From: Planctomyces sp. SH-PL14
GTDB lineage: Bacteria > Planctomycetota > Planctomycetia > Planctomycetales > Planctomycetaceae
Direction: 5' to 3'
Assembly: GCF_001610835.1 (NCBI RefSeq)
Contig: NZ_CP011270.1
Location: 8,059,256 to 8,123,255 of the forward strand
DNA: 64,000 nucleotides
Below are positions 34,085-44,572 of this stretch, one piece after another. Both the position numbers and the translations under genes were made by a program. The notes beneath the pieces were generated by a model. That model was not told the DNA's origin. It did no database searches and worked only from the letters and a program-made list of their open reading frames with translations. Within the stretch, counting starts at the first letter, position 1. Each line of letters starts with the position of its first letter.

Positions 34085-36631
34085 ATGCCTCCACAACTCG
34101 GGACGGATCACGGCGGAGAAAACACCCTCCCCGATCGGCTCGCCAGAGCCGAGGCGGAGATCGCCGCCCTCAAGGCCAGCCTCCAGCAGCGCACCGCCGA
34201 GCTCGCCACCGCGGCCGAAACCCTCCGCTGCGAATCCGAAGAACGACGCCGCGCCGAAGTGGTCCTCCGCCGCGGCGAAGAACGCTACCGCTCCCTCGTC
34301 GAAGCGGTCACCGCCGTCGTCTGGAACACCCCCGCTTCCGGCGAGTTCGAATCCCCCCAGCTCGGCTGGAGCGCCTTCACCGGCCAGGATTTCGACCACC
34401 TCAAGGGCTGGGGCTGGCTCAACGCCGTCCACCCCGACGACCGCGAGAACACCGCCCGCGTCTGGTCCGGGGCGGTCGCCAGCCGCTCGCTGTATCAGGT
34501 CGAACACCGCCTCCGCCGCCCCGACGGCAGCTACCGCCACATGATGGTCCGGGCCGTCCCGATCCTCGACGAGACCGGCGCCATCCGCGAATGGGTCGGC
34601 ATCCACACCGACATCGACGACCTCAAGCGGGCCGAAGCCGCCCAGCGCGAAGCCAAGGAGGCGGCCCAGGCGGCCAACCGCGCCAAGAGCGAGTTCCTGG
34701 CCAACATGAGCCACGAGATCCGGACCCCCATGAACGGCGTCATCGGCATGACCGAGCTCGCCCTCGGGACCGACCTCACCGCCGAGCAGCGGGAGTACCT
34801 GGAGCTCGTGAAGTCGTCGGCGGATTACCTCCTCGCCGTCATCAACGACATCCTCGACTTCTCCAAGATCGAAGCGGGCAAGCTCGACCTCGACCCCGTC
34901 GACTTCCCCCTCCGCGACCACCTCGACGAAACGATCAGCACGCTCTCGCTCCGGGCCCACGCCAAAGGGCTCGAGCTCGCCTGCCACGTCCTCGACGACG
35001 TCCCGGAAGCCCTCGTCGGCGACGCCGGCCGCCTCCGGCAGATCCTCGTCAACCTCATCGGCAACGCCATCAAGTTCACCAGCGAAGGGGAAGTCGTCGT
35101 GCGGGTCGAGCGGACCCCGCCGGTGGAACGCGAGCCGCAGGACGCCGCGTCGGTCACGCTCCACTTCTCGGTGCGGGACACCGGCATCGGCATCCCGCGG
35201 GAAAAGCTCAGCCTCCTCTTCCAGGCCTTCTCGCAGGTCGACGCCTCGACCACCCGCAAGTACGGCGGCACGGGCCTGGGCCTTGCGATCTCGCTGCAGC
35301 TGGTGAAGCTCATGGGAGGCCGCGTCTGGGTCGAGAGCGAGCCGGGCCGCGGCAGCACGTTCCACTTCACGATCCGCCTCGGCCTCTCGACCTCGACCGC
35401 CCCTCCCACGGTCCCGGCCGAGCTCTCCCGCCTCCGCGGCCTCTCGGTCCTGGTGGTCGACGACAACGCGACGAACCGCCGCGTCCTGCACGACATGCTC
35501 CGCCGCTGGGGCGCGGCGCCGGTCCTCGTCGAAGGGGGACGCGACGCCCTCGCCGCCCTGCATGCCGCGGCCCGGACCGGCGAACCGTTCTCGCTGGTCC
35601 TCCTCGATCACATGATGCCCGAGATGGACGGCTTCATGCTGGCCGAGGCGATCGCGCGGGAGCCGGGCCTCGCCGGCTCGACGCTCATGATGCTCTCCTC
35701 CGCCGACCGCCGCGAGAGCGTCGCCCGCTGCCGCGAGTCGGGCATCAAGTCGCACCTCACGAAGCCGATCAAGCGCGCGGAGCTGCAGGCCGCCCTGCTC
35801 TCGGCCCTCGGCAGCACCGCCGGCGCGGAGCCGCACGCCGGGAACGGAGCCCGCCGCTCGATCGCGTCCGGCGGCAGCCCCCTGCGGATCCTGCTGACGG
35901 AAGACAACGCCGTGAACCAGACGCTGGCGGTGCGTCTGCTCCAGAAGCGCGGGCACTCCGTCGTGGTGGCCAGCAACGGCCGCGAGGCGCTCGAGACCAT
36001 TGCCCGCGAGTCGGTCGACGTCGTCCTGATGGACGTGCAGATGCCGGAGATGGACGGCTTCGAGGCGACGCGGCGGATCCGCGAGCGGGAGCGGACCACC
36101 GGCGACCACCTGCCGATCATCGCCATGACGGCCCACGCCATGAAGGGGGACCGGGAGCGGTGCCTCGAAGAGGGGATGGACGGCTACATCTCGAAGCCGC
36201 TCCGGCCGAGCGAGCTCTTCGAAGCAGTCGAAAGCCTGGCGTCCGTCGGCCGGAAAGGGGCCAAGCCCGCCGTCGCCGCCGCTCCCTTCGACGAGGAGCT
36301 GGCCCTCAAGAGCGTGGGGGGAGACCGCGAGCTGCTGTGCGAGATCATCGAGGCCTTCCTGGAGGAGTGCCCGCGGATCACGACCGCGCTCGCCGCCGCC
36401 ATCGAGCGCCGCGACACCTCCGCCACCCACCGCGCCGCCCACACGCTCAAAGGGGACCTCTTCACCCTGGGAGCCTCCGAGGCGAGTTCCGTGGCCCAGC
36501 AGATGGAAGCCCTCGCCTGCAAGGGGGAGTGGTCGCTCGACGCGACTCACACCCAGTTGCTCGCAACCCTCTCCCGCCTCCTGCCGGTCCTGGCGGAGTA
36601 CCGCCGGACGCAGGCCGAGAGCGCCCGCTGA
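34085..36631 (+). CDS. Hybrid histidine kinase: PAS - HisKA - HATPase - REC - REC - Hpt
   Basis: 848 residues, no membrane segment. A coiled-coil start (15-65), PAS (about 65-180), HisKA with His210 ([12 protein letters not shown]), HATPase_c (about 315-435; [16 protein letters not shown]), receiver 1 (about 453-575, Asp508 in [12 protein letters not shown]), receiver 2 (about 600-720, Asp650 in [12 protein letters not shown]) and a C-terminal Hpt domain with His786 ([10 protein letters not shown]). This is the BarA/ArcB-like phosphorelay order, so phosphate can pass from His210 to Asp650 to His786 and on to a separate regulator not encoded nearby. The ribosome site is weak. Confidence 0.93.
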   Translation: MPPQLGTDHGGENTLPDRLARAEAEIAALKASLQQRTAELATAAETLRCESEERRRAEVVLRRGEERYRSLVEAVTAVVWNTPASGEFESPQLGWSAFTGQDFDHLKGWGWLNAVHPDDRENTARVWSGAVASRSLYQVEHRLRRPDGSYRHMMVRAVPILDETGAIREWVGIHTDIDDLKRAEAAQREAKEAAQAANRAKSEFLANMSHEIRTPMNGVIGMTELALGTDLTAEQREYLELVKSSADYLLAVINDILDFSKIEAGKLDLDPVDFPLRDHLDETISTLSLRAHAKGLELACHVLDDVPEALVGDAGRLRQILVNLIGNAIKFTSEGEVVVRVERTPPVEREPQDAASVTLHFSVRDTGIGIPREKLSLLFQAFSQVDASTTRKYGGTGLGLAISLQLVKLMGGRVWVESEPGRGSTFHFTIRLGLSTSTAPPTVPAELSRLRGLSVLVVDDNATNRRVLHDMLRRWGAAPVLVEGGRDALAALHAAARTGEPFSLVLLDHMMPEMDGFMLAEAIAREPGLAGSTLMMLSSADRRESVARCRESGIKSHLTKPIKRAELQAALLSALGSTAGAEPHAGNGARRSIASGGSPLRILLTEDNAVNQTLAVRLLQKRGHSVVVASNGREALETIARESVDVVLMDVQMPEMDGFEATRRIRERERTTGDHLPIIAMTAHAMKGDRERCLEEGMDGYISKPLRPSELFEAVESLASVGRKGAKPAVAAAPFDEELALKSVGGDRELLCEIIEAFLEECPRITTALAAAIERRDTSATHRAAHTLKGDLFTLGASEASSVAQQMEALACKGEWSLDATHTQLLATLSRLLPVLAEYRRTQAESAR

Positions 36632-36731
36632 ACGACCGCAGGAAACCGGTCGAGCATTCTCCCTGCCGGAGAGGCGCGTCCACGCGCAGCGGTCTAGGCC
36701 ACCATCGGTGCGGGAGGCCAACGGCCGACTC

Positions 36732-39700
36732 TCACGGCCGTCCCGCCGACTCCGGTTCCGGCGGCGGCGGAAAGCGGAGCGACGTCAGCCGCGGTTCGAT
36801 CCACACCGCGCGGGCGAACCAGTACTCCTTGGCGCAGTGGACCCGCAGGACGATCTGCGCCCCCTTCGGGAACGCCACGCGGCACGACTGGAGCTTGTCG
36901 ATCTCGCGCGAGGGCTGCGACTTCCAGAGCGACTTCCCGTCGGACAGGACCTCGAAGGTCAGGTTCGAGCCGACGAGCTTCGTCCCCGGAACGTCGGTCG
37001 CTTCCGGAACCCCCACGCGGGCGGTGAAGGTCTCCCACTCGCCGGAGAGGGCGATCGCGACCTCGGAGAAGTCCTCCCCCCCGGGATGGGCCAGGATCGC
37101 CTCCCGGTAGACCTGGCCGCCGAACCGGATGTCGCCGCCGAGGCTCTGCCCGGAGAGGCCGCGGCCGTCCCGTGTGAACCAGTTGTTCAGGACCTTGACC
37201 TTCGCCGGTTCCTGGCGGCTGAGGAGCAGAGTCGGCTGGACCTGGTCGACGAACGCCTGCCGCTCCTTCCGCAACCCGTTCGCCGGCCCATCCAGCTTGC
37301 TCCGGACGGCGGAGTCGATCGCGGCGTCATAGGCCGCCAGCATCGTCTGGATCGACGCCTCGTGCCGCTTCCGGAGCTCAGCCGGAAAATCGGCCGGAAG
37401 GAGGTGTTCCGACTCGTACCGGGCCCGGCCTTTGGCGAGCGTCTCCTTGTCTGGACCGACCGCTTTCGCTTCCCGGTCGGCGAACGTCCGGTCGATCTCC
37501 TGGCGAAGCGCCGTGATCCGCGCGCGATACTTCGGCCGCTCCTCCTCGACCGGCAGCCGGACGATCGCCGGACTCACGTTCACGGGCCGCCGGAGCGGCT
37601 CCCGCTTCTCGTAGACCTTCAGCGTCTCGAGCAGGCCCCGCGTGTTCTGGACCCGCTGCGACTTGATCGCCGCCGAGAGGGTGTCGGCCGCCTTCGTGAA
37701 CTCCTTCCCCTCGGCGTACGCGGCCGCCAGGGCCATGTCGACCTCGCCGTCGCTGCCGGGACCGTATTTGCCGGCGGCCCGCGCGTGCCGCATCGCCGCG
37801 GTCGCATCGCGGTACTTCGCCTCTCCGCAGGTCGCCCGGATCATCGCCAGGCCAATGTGCGTCATCCGGTCATCCGGGGCAATGGCGAGCGCCGCCTCAT
37901 AGTCCTCGATCGCCTTCCCGATCTGGCCGGTCCCTTCGTAGCCGCGGGCCCGGCGGACGAGGGCCGACGGGACCTTGGGAGACAGCTTCACCAGTTCGGT
38001 GAACCGGGCGAGGGCGTCGATGTTGTATCCCCGTATCCGGGCCACCTGACCGCCGACGAGCCAGACCGGCGGAAAGTCCGGGGAGGCGGTGATCGCTTCC
38101 TGGACGAACTTCTCCGCGTCGTCGAGCTTCTTCGAGTCGATCCGCGCCCGGGCGTTGATGAGGGCCGACCACGCCACGGAGAACTCGTCGTCCATCTCCC
38201 GGGCGCGGCGGGGGGGCAGATCGATCCCGAGCCGGATCAGCTCCGCGGAGGCCAGCACGCAGGAATCGCGGTCCGTCGTGGGAGAGCCCGCGGCCCGCTT
38301 CAGCCATTCGACCGCCTCCTTGCGGCGGTTGCGGGTCAGGAGCAGCCGGCCGAGGCACCACGCGCGGTCGGTCAGGATTCCATAGCCCGAGACCAGGAAC
38401 GTCTGACAGTACCGCGCCTCCGCCTCGGAGAACGGCGGCGCCCCTCTGCCGGACCGCAGCAGTTGCTCGCACAGCAGCGTCGCCCCGTCTTCGCCTCCCT
38501 GCGCGAGGACCATCCGGGCCCCCTTGTCCCGTTCCTCCGTCTCGTTCATCTGGTCGAGGATCACGATCGAGCGGAGAGCCAGGTCCGGCGGGGTGACGGA
38601 GTTGATATCCGGACGGTGTTCGAGCGCCTGCTTCAGGTCCCCTTCGAGCTGGTAGACGAGCGAGATCCCGGAGAGATTCCGCCGCTGCTGGGGACTGAGG
38701 CGCGAGACGTACTGGAAGCACGCGTCGAGAGCCGCCGTGGCGTTGCCGCGGCCGGTCCGGCGGCACCAGAAGTACCACCCCGCCCACTCGTCGGCGTACC
38801 GCTGCGAGATCGCCTTCTGGAATCCCTCGGCCTCGTTCCACTCCCCGAGCCCCTCGCAGCACTCGACGGCGCACCGCAGTCCCCACTCGGAATAGGAGTT
38901 GGCGGCCCGCAGGGCGTACGGCTTGGCCGCCTGCCACTGCTTCTGCTCCATGTACCAGTCGGCGATCTCCCGGCAGATGCTGGCGTGCTCCAGCCCCAGG
39001 ACCGGCTGCTCCAGCGCCTTGTCGAGCGCCTCCTTCCACAGGTCATACTTCTCGAGCCGACGGTAGGACGTGGCCAGCTTCCGGTAGGCCTCCATCGACG
39101 GGTGCCGCTCCACGACGATCTTGAGGATCCGCGCGGAGGCCTCGGCGTACTTCGGGTTCTCGAAGTTCCGGTTCTCGTACTGCTGGGCCAGCCGGGCGAG
39201 GACGACCGCTGACGGCGACTCCTTCTCCCACGTCTCGGCGAGCGGGGCGACTTCCTTCCAGTTGAAGTCGATCGACCGCACGATCGCCAGCGGGCACTTC
39301 GGAGCCATCCCGAGGGCGTGACGCGCCCGCCGCTGCCGTTCCCGGATGTCGGTCGCCGGGCGGACTTCCCACGGGACGAGGTCGGGAAGGATCTCGTCCC
39401 GCTGCCGCACGATGAACGGCATCAGGGGCTCATACGGAACCATCTGCCGTTCGCCCCAGTGGTCCGCATAGGCGTAGACGGTGTTCGACAGCGGCCTCTT
39501 CATCAGCGCGGCGACCGCCTCTCCGAGCGCCCCCCGCCGCTGCCGCGGGTCGGACCCGTAGGCGCGGAGGAATCCCCTGTGCGGGTGGCCTTCGAGGAGC
39601 GGCGCGAGGGCCAGGATCGTCTCGCGGGTGTCGATCCCCACGTAGTCCGCGTCGGTCGAGAGCCGCTGGATGACGTGGACGAAGCTCAGGTTCTCGGCGA

Positions 39701-41051
39701 GCGTCGCCAGCATCGGCAGCGCGGGCTCGCGGAGATCGCCCCGGGCCTCCGGGCTGCGGAGGGCTTTGACGAGCCCGACATGCTGCGCGACCGCCGCGGC
39801 GAGGTCCCCCCGGACGACGGCGCTCCCCAGCGCCTTGTCGAGCTCGGCGGTCCGGTGCGGCACCGTCTTGAGCCGCTCGGGGAAGTCGCTCAGGAACTGC
39901 TGAAGCTGCGCCGGCCCGAGCGCGCGGCGGAGACCGAGCGCCTTGTCCTCAGCCAGCACCGCCACCGCCCGCAGGCACTCCGGGCTCTGTTGGTAGCACC
40001 GGTTCGCCGCGGCCCGCCGTTCGTCGTCGGTCCCCGCCAGTTCGGCGGCCAGAAACGCCAGGTACCCCGCCAGCGGCTTTCCCGCCGTCGCCAGCCGCTC
40101 CAGCTCCGCGCTGTTCCAGCGGACGTAGGGATCGAGGCCCTCGGCCCATGGCGGCGCGGCATCCGGGGCTTTCTGTCTGGCCTTGTCGAGGTCCTCGATG
40201 GCCCGATGCGGAAGACCGCACAATCCGCGGACGAGCGCCCGCGACCAGAGCGGCTCGGCGTTCTCCGGGTCGCGCTGCACTGCCGCCTCAGCGTAGAGGA
40301 GCGCGCGGGCCTTGAAGGTCTTGTGCTCCGTCCCCCAGTGGACCTCCGTCACGCTCCCCAGGAGGGCATAGCCGCGGGCCAGCCGCGCCAGGAGCGGCAC
40401 CGAGTCCGGACTGGCCCGCAGCGCCGAGTGGGTCCCCCGCAAGTCTCCGAAGAGGGTGACGAGATCGAGAGCGATCCGCTCCTCGGGGAGCGCAGGGCCG
40501 GCGGCCGCTTCGGCGGGGACCGGTTCGAAGCCCGCGTCGCGGAGCAGGACGACGAAGGGACCCGGCTCGGTCGCTCCGCGGGCTCCGCGCGACCATTCGA
40601 CGGATCGGGCGAGAGCGGTTTCGAGAAGTTCCTCGGGAGTCGCTTCGAAGGTTGCGGTCCAGGGCTCGGCATCGACGACGCGCCCGGTCTCGCCGATCGA
40701 GACGGTCACCTGTCCGGATGCGGGAAAGGCGACCTCGACCCGGAAGGTCCCGGTCTCGTCCTTGCTGTCGCCGGCGGGCTCGCGGAGCCATTCGTCGCGG
40801 GTCGCCGCGCCGAACCGTTCGCGGGCGGTCATGAGGAACCCCTGCCGGACGATCTCTCGGAGCAGGATGCGGCTGACCGACTGCTCGATTGTCTCGGGCT
40901 CATCGAGGCGAACGACGCGCCGCGTCTTCGCCGGTCCCGCCGCCTCGACGGAGCTCACGATCGCCAGGCAGGCGGCGAGCGCGATCAGGAGCCGACAGCG
41001 CGGCCGGCACGGGACCGCTGCATGGGAGAGAAAGGATCGCAGGACCGTCAT
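36732..41051 (-). CDS. Very large exported TPR protein with C-terminal NPCBM domain
   Basis: About 1439 residues. A signal peptide (LLIALAACLAIVSSVEA) starts from the ATG at 41051; an ATG at 41090 would add 13 residues. The body is mostly TPR-like helix pairs, for example RPSVARARGY-like GYEGTGQIGKAIEDYEAALA, LAAAYAEGKEFTKAADTLSA and EAVEWLKRAAGSPT. The end (about 1290-1439) is an NPCBM-type carbohydrate-binding module: FGGQVYREAILAHPGGEDFS, ALSGEWETFTARVGV, SNLTFEVLSDGKSLWKSQPS, FARAVWIEPRLTSL. The combination suggests a cell-surface or periplasmic scaffold that holds polysaccharide. Function not otherwise known. Confidence 0.85.
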   Translation of the reverse strand: MTVLRSFLSHAAVPCRPRCRLLIALAACLAIVSSVEAAGPAKTRRVVRLDEPETIEQSVSRILLREIVRQGFLMTARERFGAATRDEWLREPAGDSKDETGTFRVEVAFPASGQVTVSIGETGRVVDAEPWTATFEATPEELLETALARSVEWSRGARGATEPGPFVVLLRDAGFEPVPAEAAAGPALPEERIALDLVTLFGDLRGTHSALRASPDSVPLLARLARGYALLGSVTEVHWGTEHKTFKARALLYAEAAVQRDPENAEPLWSRALVRGLCGLPHRAIEDLDKARQKAPDAAPPWAEGLDPYVRWNSAELERLATAGKPLAGYLAFLAAELAGTDDERRAAANRCYQQSPECLRAVAVLAEDKALGLRRALGPAQLQQFLSDFPERLKTVPHRTAELDKALGSAVVRGDLAAAVAQHVGLVKALRSPEARGDLREPALPMLATLAENLSFVHVIQRLSTDADYVGIDTRETILALAPLLEGHPHRGFLRAYGSDPRQRRGALGEAVAALMKRPLSNTVYAYADHWGERQMVPYEPLMPFIVRQRDEILPDLVPWEVRPATDIRERQRRARHALGMAPKCPLAIVRSIDFNWKEVAPLAETWEKESPSAVVLARLAQQYENRNFENPKYAEASARILKIVVERHPSMEAYRKLATSYRRLEKYDLWKEALDKALEQPVLGLEHASICREIADWYMEQKQWQAAKPYALRAANSYSEWGLRCAVECCEGLGEWNEAEGFQKAISQRYADEWAGWYFWCRRTGRGNATAALDACFQYVSRLSPQQRRNLSGISLVYQLEGDLKQALEHRPDINSVTPPDLALRSIVILDQMNETEERDKGARMVLAQGGEDGATLLCEQLLRSGRGAPPFSEAEARYCQTFLVSGYGILTDRAWCLGRLLLTRNRRKEAVEWLKRAAGSPTTDRDSCVLASAELIRLGIDLPPRRAREMDDEFSVAWSALINARARIDSKKLDDAEKFVQEAITASPDFPPVWLVGGQVARIRGYNIDALARFTELVKLSPKVPSALVRRARGYEGTGQIGKAIEDYEAALAIAPDDRMTHIGLAMIRATCGEAKYRDATAAMRHARAAGKYGPGSDGEVDMALAAAYAEGKEFTKAADTLSAAIKSQRVQNTRGLLETLKVYEKREPLRRPVNVSPAIVRLPVEEERPKYRARITALRQEIDRTFADREAKAVGPDKETLAKGRARYESEHLLPADFPAELRKRHEASIQTMLAAYDAAIDSAVRSKLDGPANGLRKERQAFVDQVQPTLLLSRQEPAKVKVLNNWFTRDGRGLSGQSLGGDIRFGGQVYREAILAHPGGEDFSEVAIALSGEWETFTARVGVPEATDVPGTKLVGSNLTFEVLSDGKSLWKSQPSREIDKLQSCRVAFPKGAQIVLRVHCAKEYWFARAVWIEPRLTSLRFPPPPEPESAGRP

Positions 41052-41324
41052 AAGCTGCCCAGGTCGATAGCCAAAGGAGACGGAGGCCATGATAGCGGCC
41101 GCTCGTTTCCCGAGACGATGGATCAGGAAAGCTCCCCCGCGCCATTATCTTTGGGGAGACTTCCGTTGCGACGAAATCGTCTCCCGAGGGACATGAAGAC
41201 GCCCACGGGGACGCGGCCGGCCGCTTTGGGCGGCCTTGATTATGCACCGGGCCGGCAACGGCACGGCTCATCAAAGCCCGAGTCGCAGCCCCCGGCGGAA
41301 CCCGACCGCATTCGAGACTTTGCC

Positions 41325-41741
41325 ATGAGCATCGAGGCCTTCGTCTGGAACTACCGGAACGGCGAGCCCGTCGGATTTGCCTATGACGTGATCCGGGAGA
41401 TTCTCCTGCCCGGCTCAGCGGGCGGGGAGATCGTGGACGGATTCCTGACGGTCCGGTTTGCGAACCCGGCCGACTCCGTTGCCATCCACGTAGGCCGGGA
41501 GGCGGAGCAGACCAACCACATCCCGGTGCTCGTGATCTCGCGCCCGCTCACGCATCCCGACTACCTCGCGCGGATCTTCCGGCTGCTGCAACTCGGCGAT
41601 GTCCTGCACTTCTACTCCGACGACACGACCCCGGTCTTCGCCCGGGGAGCGGACACCGGGCATTACCCGGCTGAGCTACTGGCCGAACTCGGCACGCCGC
41701 GGTTCATCGACACCCCCTCCGGGCTGCTGCACCAGTCCTGA
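41325..41741 (+). CDS. Small protein of unknown function
   Basis: 138 residues from the ATG at 41325 (MSIEAFVWNYRNGEPVGFAY). The body reads VIREILLPGSAGGEIVDGFL, TVRFANPADSVAIHVGREAE, PVLVISRPLTHPDYLARIF, a compact alpha/beta layout without signal peptide. The style matches small immunity-like or SUKH-adjacent proteins, but no family can be named. Nothing in the neighbourhood explains it. Confidence 0.65.
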   Translation: MSIEAFVWNYRNGEPVGFAYDVIREILLPGSAGGEIVDGFLTVRFANPADSVAIHVGREAEQTNHIPVLVISRPLTHPDYLARIFRLLQLGDVLHFYSDDTTPVFARGADTGHYPAELLAELGTPRFIDTPSGLLHQS

Positions 41742-41927
41742 CAGGCACCATGGGGCCGATGGTCGATCGCGACGGGGCGGTACGTGTCCGGATGTGTTGC
41801 CGGCCGAGCCCTGGAGGAGTGTTGCCGCGTGGCCACGTTTCTGACGGGAACGTCATGGAGATTGCAATTTGCCTGGAACCTGAAGACGTCCCATAGTTGC
41901 GCCGCGGGGCTTTTGCGGGGACACACC

Positions 41928-42128
41928 ATGCTGGATGAGGACAATCTGGGACTGGAGAGCGCGATCCGATTCTGCGAGTCGGCGAAGCGACTCCTGGAAC
42001 GCGCTCATAACTCTCTCGAACTCGATGACCGACTGCAGCCAGACGTGCTGAACACGGTGGAGTCGCTGGCTCAGACGTGCGGAGAGGTCATCACTTACCT
42101 GGAGACCGAGATGCGATATCGGAAGTGA
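41928..42128 (+). CDS. Short helical protein of unknown function
   Basis: 66 residues from the ATG at 41928 (GCGGGGACACACC before it). Mostly helical: NLGLESAIRFCESAKRLLER, LQPDVLNTVESLAQTCGEVI. It could form a small helical bundle. Longer in-frame starts carry no ribosome site. No family recognised. Confidence 0.55.
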   Translation: MLDEDNLGLESAIRFCESAKRLLERAHNSLELDDRLQPDVLNTVESLAQTCGEVITYLETEMRYRK

Positions 42129-42681
42129 GAGATCCGCCCGTCCGGGCTTTGCCAGTCAGGACTCGGCCGGTCGCTCGATCCGCAGCCCCTTCAGCCTCTT
42201 GAGAATTGGCTCGATCCCGGGACCGTCGCCGCACAAACAGAACCCCGTCGACGTCGCCCTGCGGAGCCGTCGCGATGCTGCCCGGCCGCCGGTCGTCCGT
42301 CGCAGGCTGTGAACAGAGCGCGGGACATTGCCCTCCGCGCACGAAAAAGCCCGTCGTCAGGAACAGGACGAGAGGCGGGCCAGCACTCGCATCCGCTCGA
42401 CCGACGTCGGGCATGCAGACATCATCGCGTCCCCGCCGGAATGGACTAGGCGTTTTCGGCAAAAATGCGGGAGATTCCGGCTTCCGGCGAATTCCGCCCA
42501 CAAACAGCACGCTGCGGCCGGGCCGTTACGGAGCAAGGGGGTTCGGATCACGCCCCAGGCGCCGGGCCTCACCACGCGGCGGGACCGGAGGTCGAGCGGT
42601 TTCTATCCCCCGGGCCCGGGGTGGTCGACTCCTGACGCCGGGCCATCTGACCTGGCCAGGCCGTCGCTCCTGGAGTGGCCT
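42129..42681. other. Gene-free stretch
   Basis: About 550 bases without a supported gene. Open frames on both strands exist but give Arg/Pro-rich products typical of high-GC non-coding sequence. One minus-strand frame ends in GPGIEPILKRLKGLRIERPA, which looks protein-like, but it has no start and no clear upstream continuation; it may be a decayed 3' end. Confidence 0.4.
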
Positions 42682-42969
42682 CTATCCCGGATCGTCCCCC
42701 TTTCGACGATCGACGAACCGTTGCAGCAGCCACTCGATACAGTAGGCCCACAGCGGGGCGTTGAGCAGGACGATTCCGCCCACCGTGCTTTCGGGGTGCG
42801 GGGAGACCCACATGATCCAGCCGATGGGGAGAGTCGTGAGAACCATCAGGACGACGCCGAGTGCTTGAGAGACCCGCGACATCGGGTCGTAGATCTGGAG
42901 CGTCGCAACGACGCACAGGAACACGGCGGCGATGTTGAACAGCATCAGCAGGACAAATCGGGCGCCCAT
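42682..42969 (-). CDS. Small three-helix membrane protein
   Basis: 95 residues; GGGAGTGTCGACC precedes the ATG at 42969. Hydrophobic segments: FVLLMLFNIAAVFLCVVATL, ALGVVLMVLTTLPIGWIMW and VGGIVLLNAPLWAYCIEWLL; basic C-terminus. No family recognised. The same frame is open upstream as far as 43362, where it carries a HEAT-like piece, but the ribosome site and membrane start favour 42969. Confidence 0.65.
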   Translation of the reverse strand: MGARFVLLMLFNIAAVFLCVVATLQIYDPMSRVSQALGVVLMVLTTLPIGWIMWVSPHPESTVGGIVLLNAPLWAYCIEWLLQRFVDRRKGDDPG

Positions 42970-43089
42970 GGTCGACACTCCCTGAGCCGGGTTCGGGACT
43001 GGCGCGGGGTCTTCCGTTGTCAGTGATCCGCGTTCTGTCAGAGGAGGGCCGTACCATCGAGATGACGATGCCGCGTCCGCGCCCATTGT

Positions 43090-43314
43090 CCACGGCAACT
43101 CATCGCGGCGCTCCGGCGCGGCCGTGGTGGACCGAGCGTAGATCCGCTTCGGAATCAGCTCCTGCAGGATCTCGATCGCGACGTCCTGGTAGCGAAGGAC
43201 GGTCCGGCTGGGATGGAAGACGCGCCAGAAGCCGACGGCGCGGATCCGACGGCGGTCGCGCAGCAGATTGATCAGCCGCGGGATGGCGGGTCGGCCGATA
43301 TCCCGCAGGCCGGC
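43090..43314 (-). pseudogene. HEAT-like gene remnant between the M14 gene and the membrane protein
   Basis: In the frame of the membrane protein but upstream of it, residues read GLRDIGRPAIPRLINLLRDR, RAVGFWRVFHPSRTVLRYQD and VAIEILQELIPKRIY, a convincing HEAT-type pattern. No start codon with a ribosome site lies ahead of it; the piece begins 8 bases past the stop of the M14 gene. It is likely the leftover of a larger HEAT gene, or an N-terminal extension of the membrane protein. Confidence 0.4.
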
Positions 43315-43321
43315 CGCCGCG

Positions 43322-44443
43322 TTACTCCGGCGGCGGGAGCTCGAAGTAACGCGCTCCACCACTGTTCGTCTGGACCGCCCGCAAGCCCGGCGGTTCAGGC
43401 AGAAACTGTACGTACCCCTTCATCCCGTCCGGACGCGGCTGGGCCTCTCCGGCCGGAGCCGCCGTCCCAATCTCGTCCTCCAGCCGGATCGAATTCCTGT
43501 CCCGGACGGCGGGACGCGATTCGGCCGCGATCCCCGCATTGGCGGCGGTCGGAACGCGGTCGGTCAGCAAGGTCACGATCTGACGGACCGAACCGGGAGT
43601 CGCGGATTGGTCGCGGGAGGCGGGCAGCACCAGGTTGATCACTTCCACCTTGAGCCGCGTCACGGCGTAGTCCTCGATCGACGCGGCCCGCACCTGATCG
43701 ATCCGCAGCGGGTCAAACCCGTCGATCGCCTTCGCGTCGAAATTCGCGATTACCGCTCCCCGCAGGCTCCCCCCCGACGTGATGTGAATCACGCGTGTCG
43801 GCCGGAAATCGGCCAGGATCTGGATCAGTGCCCGCGTTTCGGGTTCGCTCGCCGGCGTCTCACCGGTCAGCTTCGACGCGTTGGCCGGGAAACGGGCGGA
43901 CGGAAAATTCCGGTTGAGATCGACCCCCCGGGCATTCGTCATCGTCCGGTCCGCCGCGCCGTCGGGATTCGGAGTGCGGATCGCCAGAACGGCGCGATCG
44001 GTCAGCGGCGTCTTCGAGATCGAAAGCTCCGCGACGGCCGCCTCGAGGGCCCGAATCGTGTCGAGCTCGTTGCCGTGCAGACTGCTCAGCACGGCGATCC
44101 GCTCGTCGCCGGAGCCGAGGCGAAGCGTTTCGATCGCCCGCCGGTCGACGCTCTCATAGTCGCGGCGCCACGGCAGTTCGGTCTGCGAGACCGCCTGTGT
44201 CCGGCCGCTGTTGGCCGGAGCGGTCGTCACGATGTCGCGGCGGGGGCCCGCCGGATCGGGAGCTTCATTCAGCAGCGCGCGCTCGCGCGGCGTCAGTTCG
44301 TTCGGGGAGCGGGCCGGCAGCGACTGGGCGAGGCCCGTCTGCGGCGCGGCGATCCGGAACGACTGCACGAGGGTGCGGGTTCCTCGGGCGCAGCCGGGGG
44401 CGAGCGCAAGAACAAGCAGAGACACGGTCGTCAGGCGACGCAT
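43322..44443 (-). CDS. M14-type zinc peptidase lipoprotein (MpaA-like)
   Basis: 373 residues; AGGAGCCCAGC precedes the ATG. Lipobox LAPGC (Cys18). The catalytic domain (about 100-300) shows SLHGNELDT (His123, Glu126 as zinc ligands), GVDLNRNFP (175-181) and RVIHITSGGS (His220, third ligand), the pattern of the MpaA/M14 carboxypeptidase-like amidases that act on murein peptides. The general-base Glu cannot be fixed by eye. Location would be the periplasm, membrane-anchored. Confidence 0.85.
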   Translation of the reverse strand: MRRLTTVSLLVLALAPGCARGTRTLVQSFRIAAPQTGLAQSLPARSPNELTPRERALLNEAPDPAGPRRDIVTTAPANSGRTQAVSQTELPWRRDYESVDRRAIETLRLGSGDERIAVLSSLHGNELDTIRALEAAVAELSISKTPLTDRAVLAIRTPNPDGAADRTMTNARGVDLNRNFPSARFPANASKLTGETPASEPETRALIQILADFRPTRVIHITSGGSLRGAVIANFDAKAIDGFDPLRIDQVRAASIEDYAVTRLKVEVINLVLPASRDQSATPGSVRQIVTLLTDRVPTAANAGIAAESRPAVRDRNSIRLEDEIGTAAPAGEAQPRPDGMKGYVQFLPEPPGLRAVQTNSGGARYFELPPPE

Positions 44444-44572
44444 GCTGGGCTCCTGGGGGAAAGAGGACCAGATGATCGGCGGGGCGCAAGAACCAGGGTC
44501 CAGGGGCGGGAAACCGGGGAAGGAGCAACTCCTGTGACCCCGGTCCCTCGCGCCTGGACCCTTATCTTCTTC

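Noticed and set aside
42091-42510. Minus-strand frame in the 42.1-42.7 kb gap
   Set aside because: No ribosome site and no recognisable domain; a protein-like tail lies in another frame, so I record the region as gene-free.
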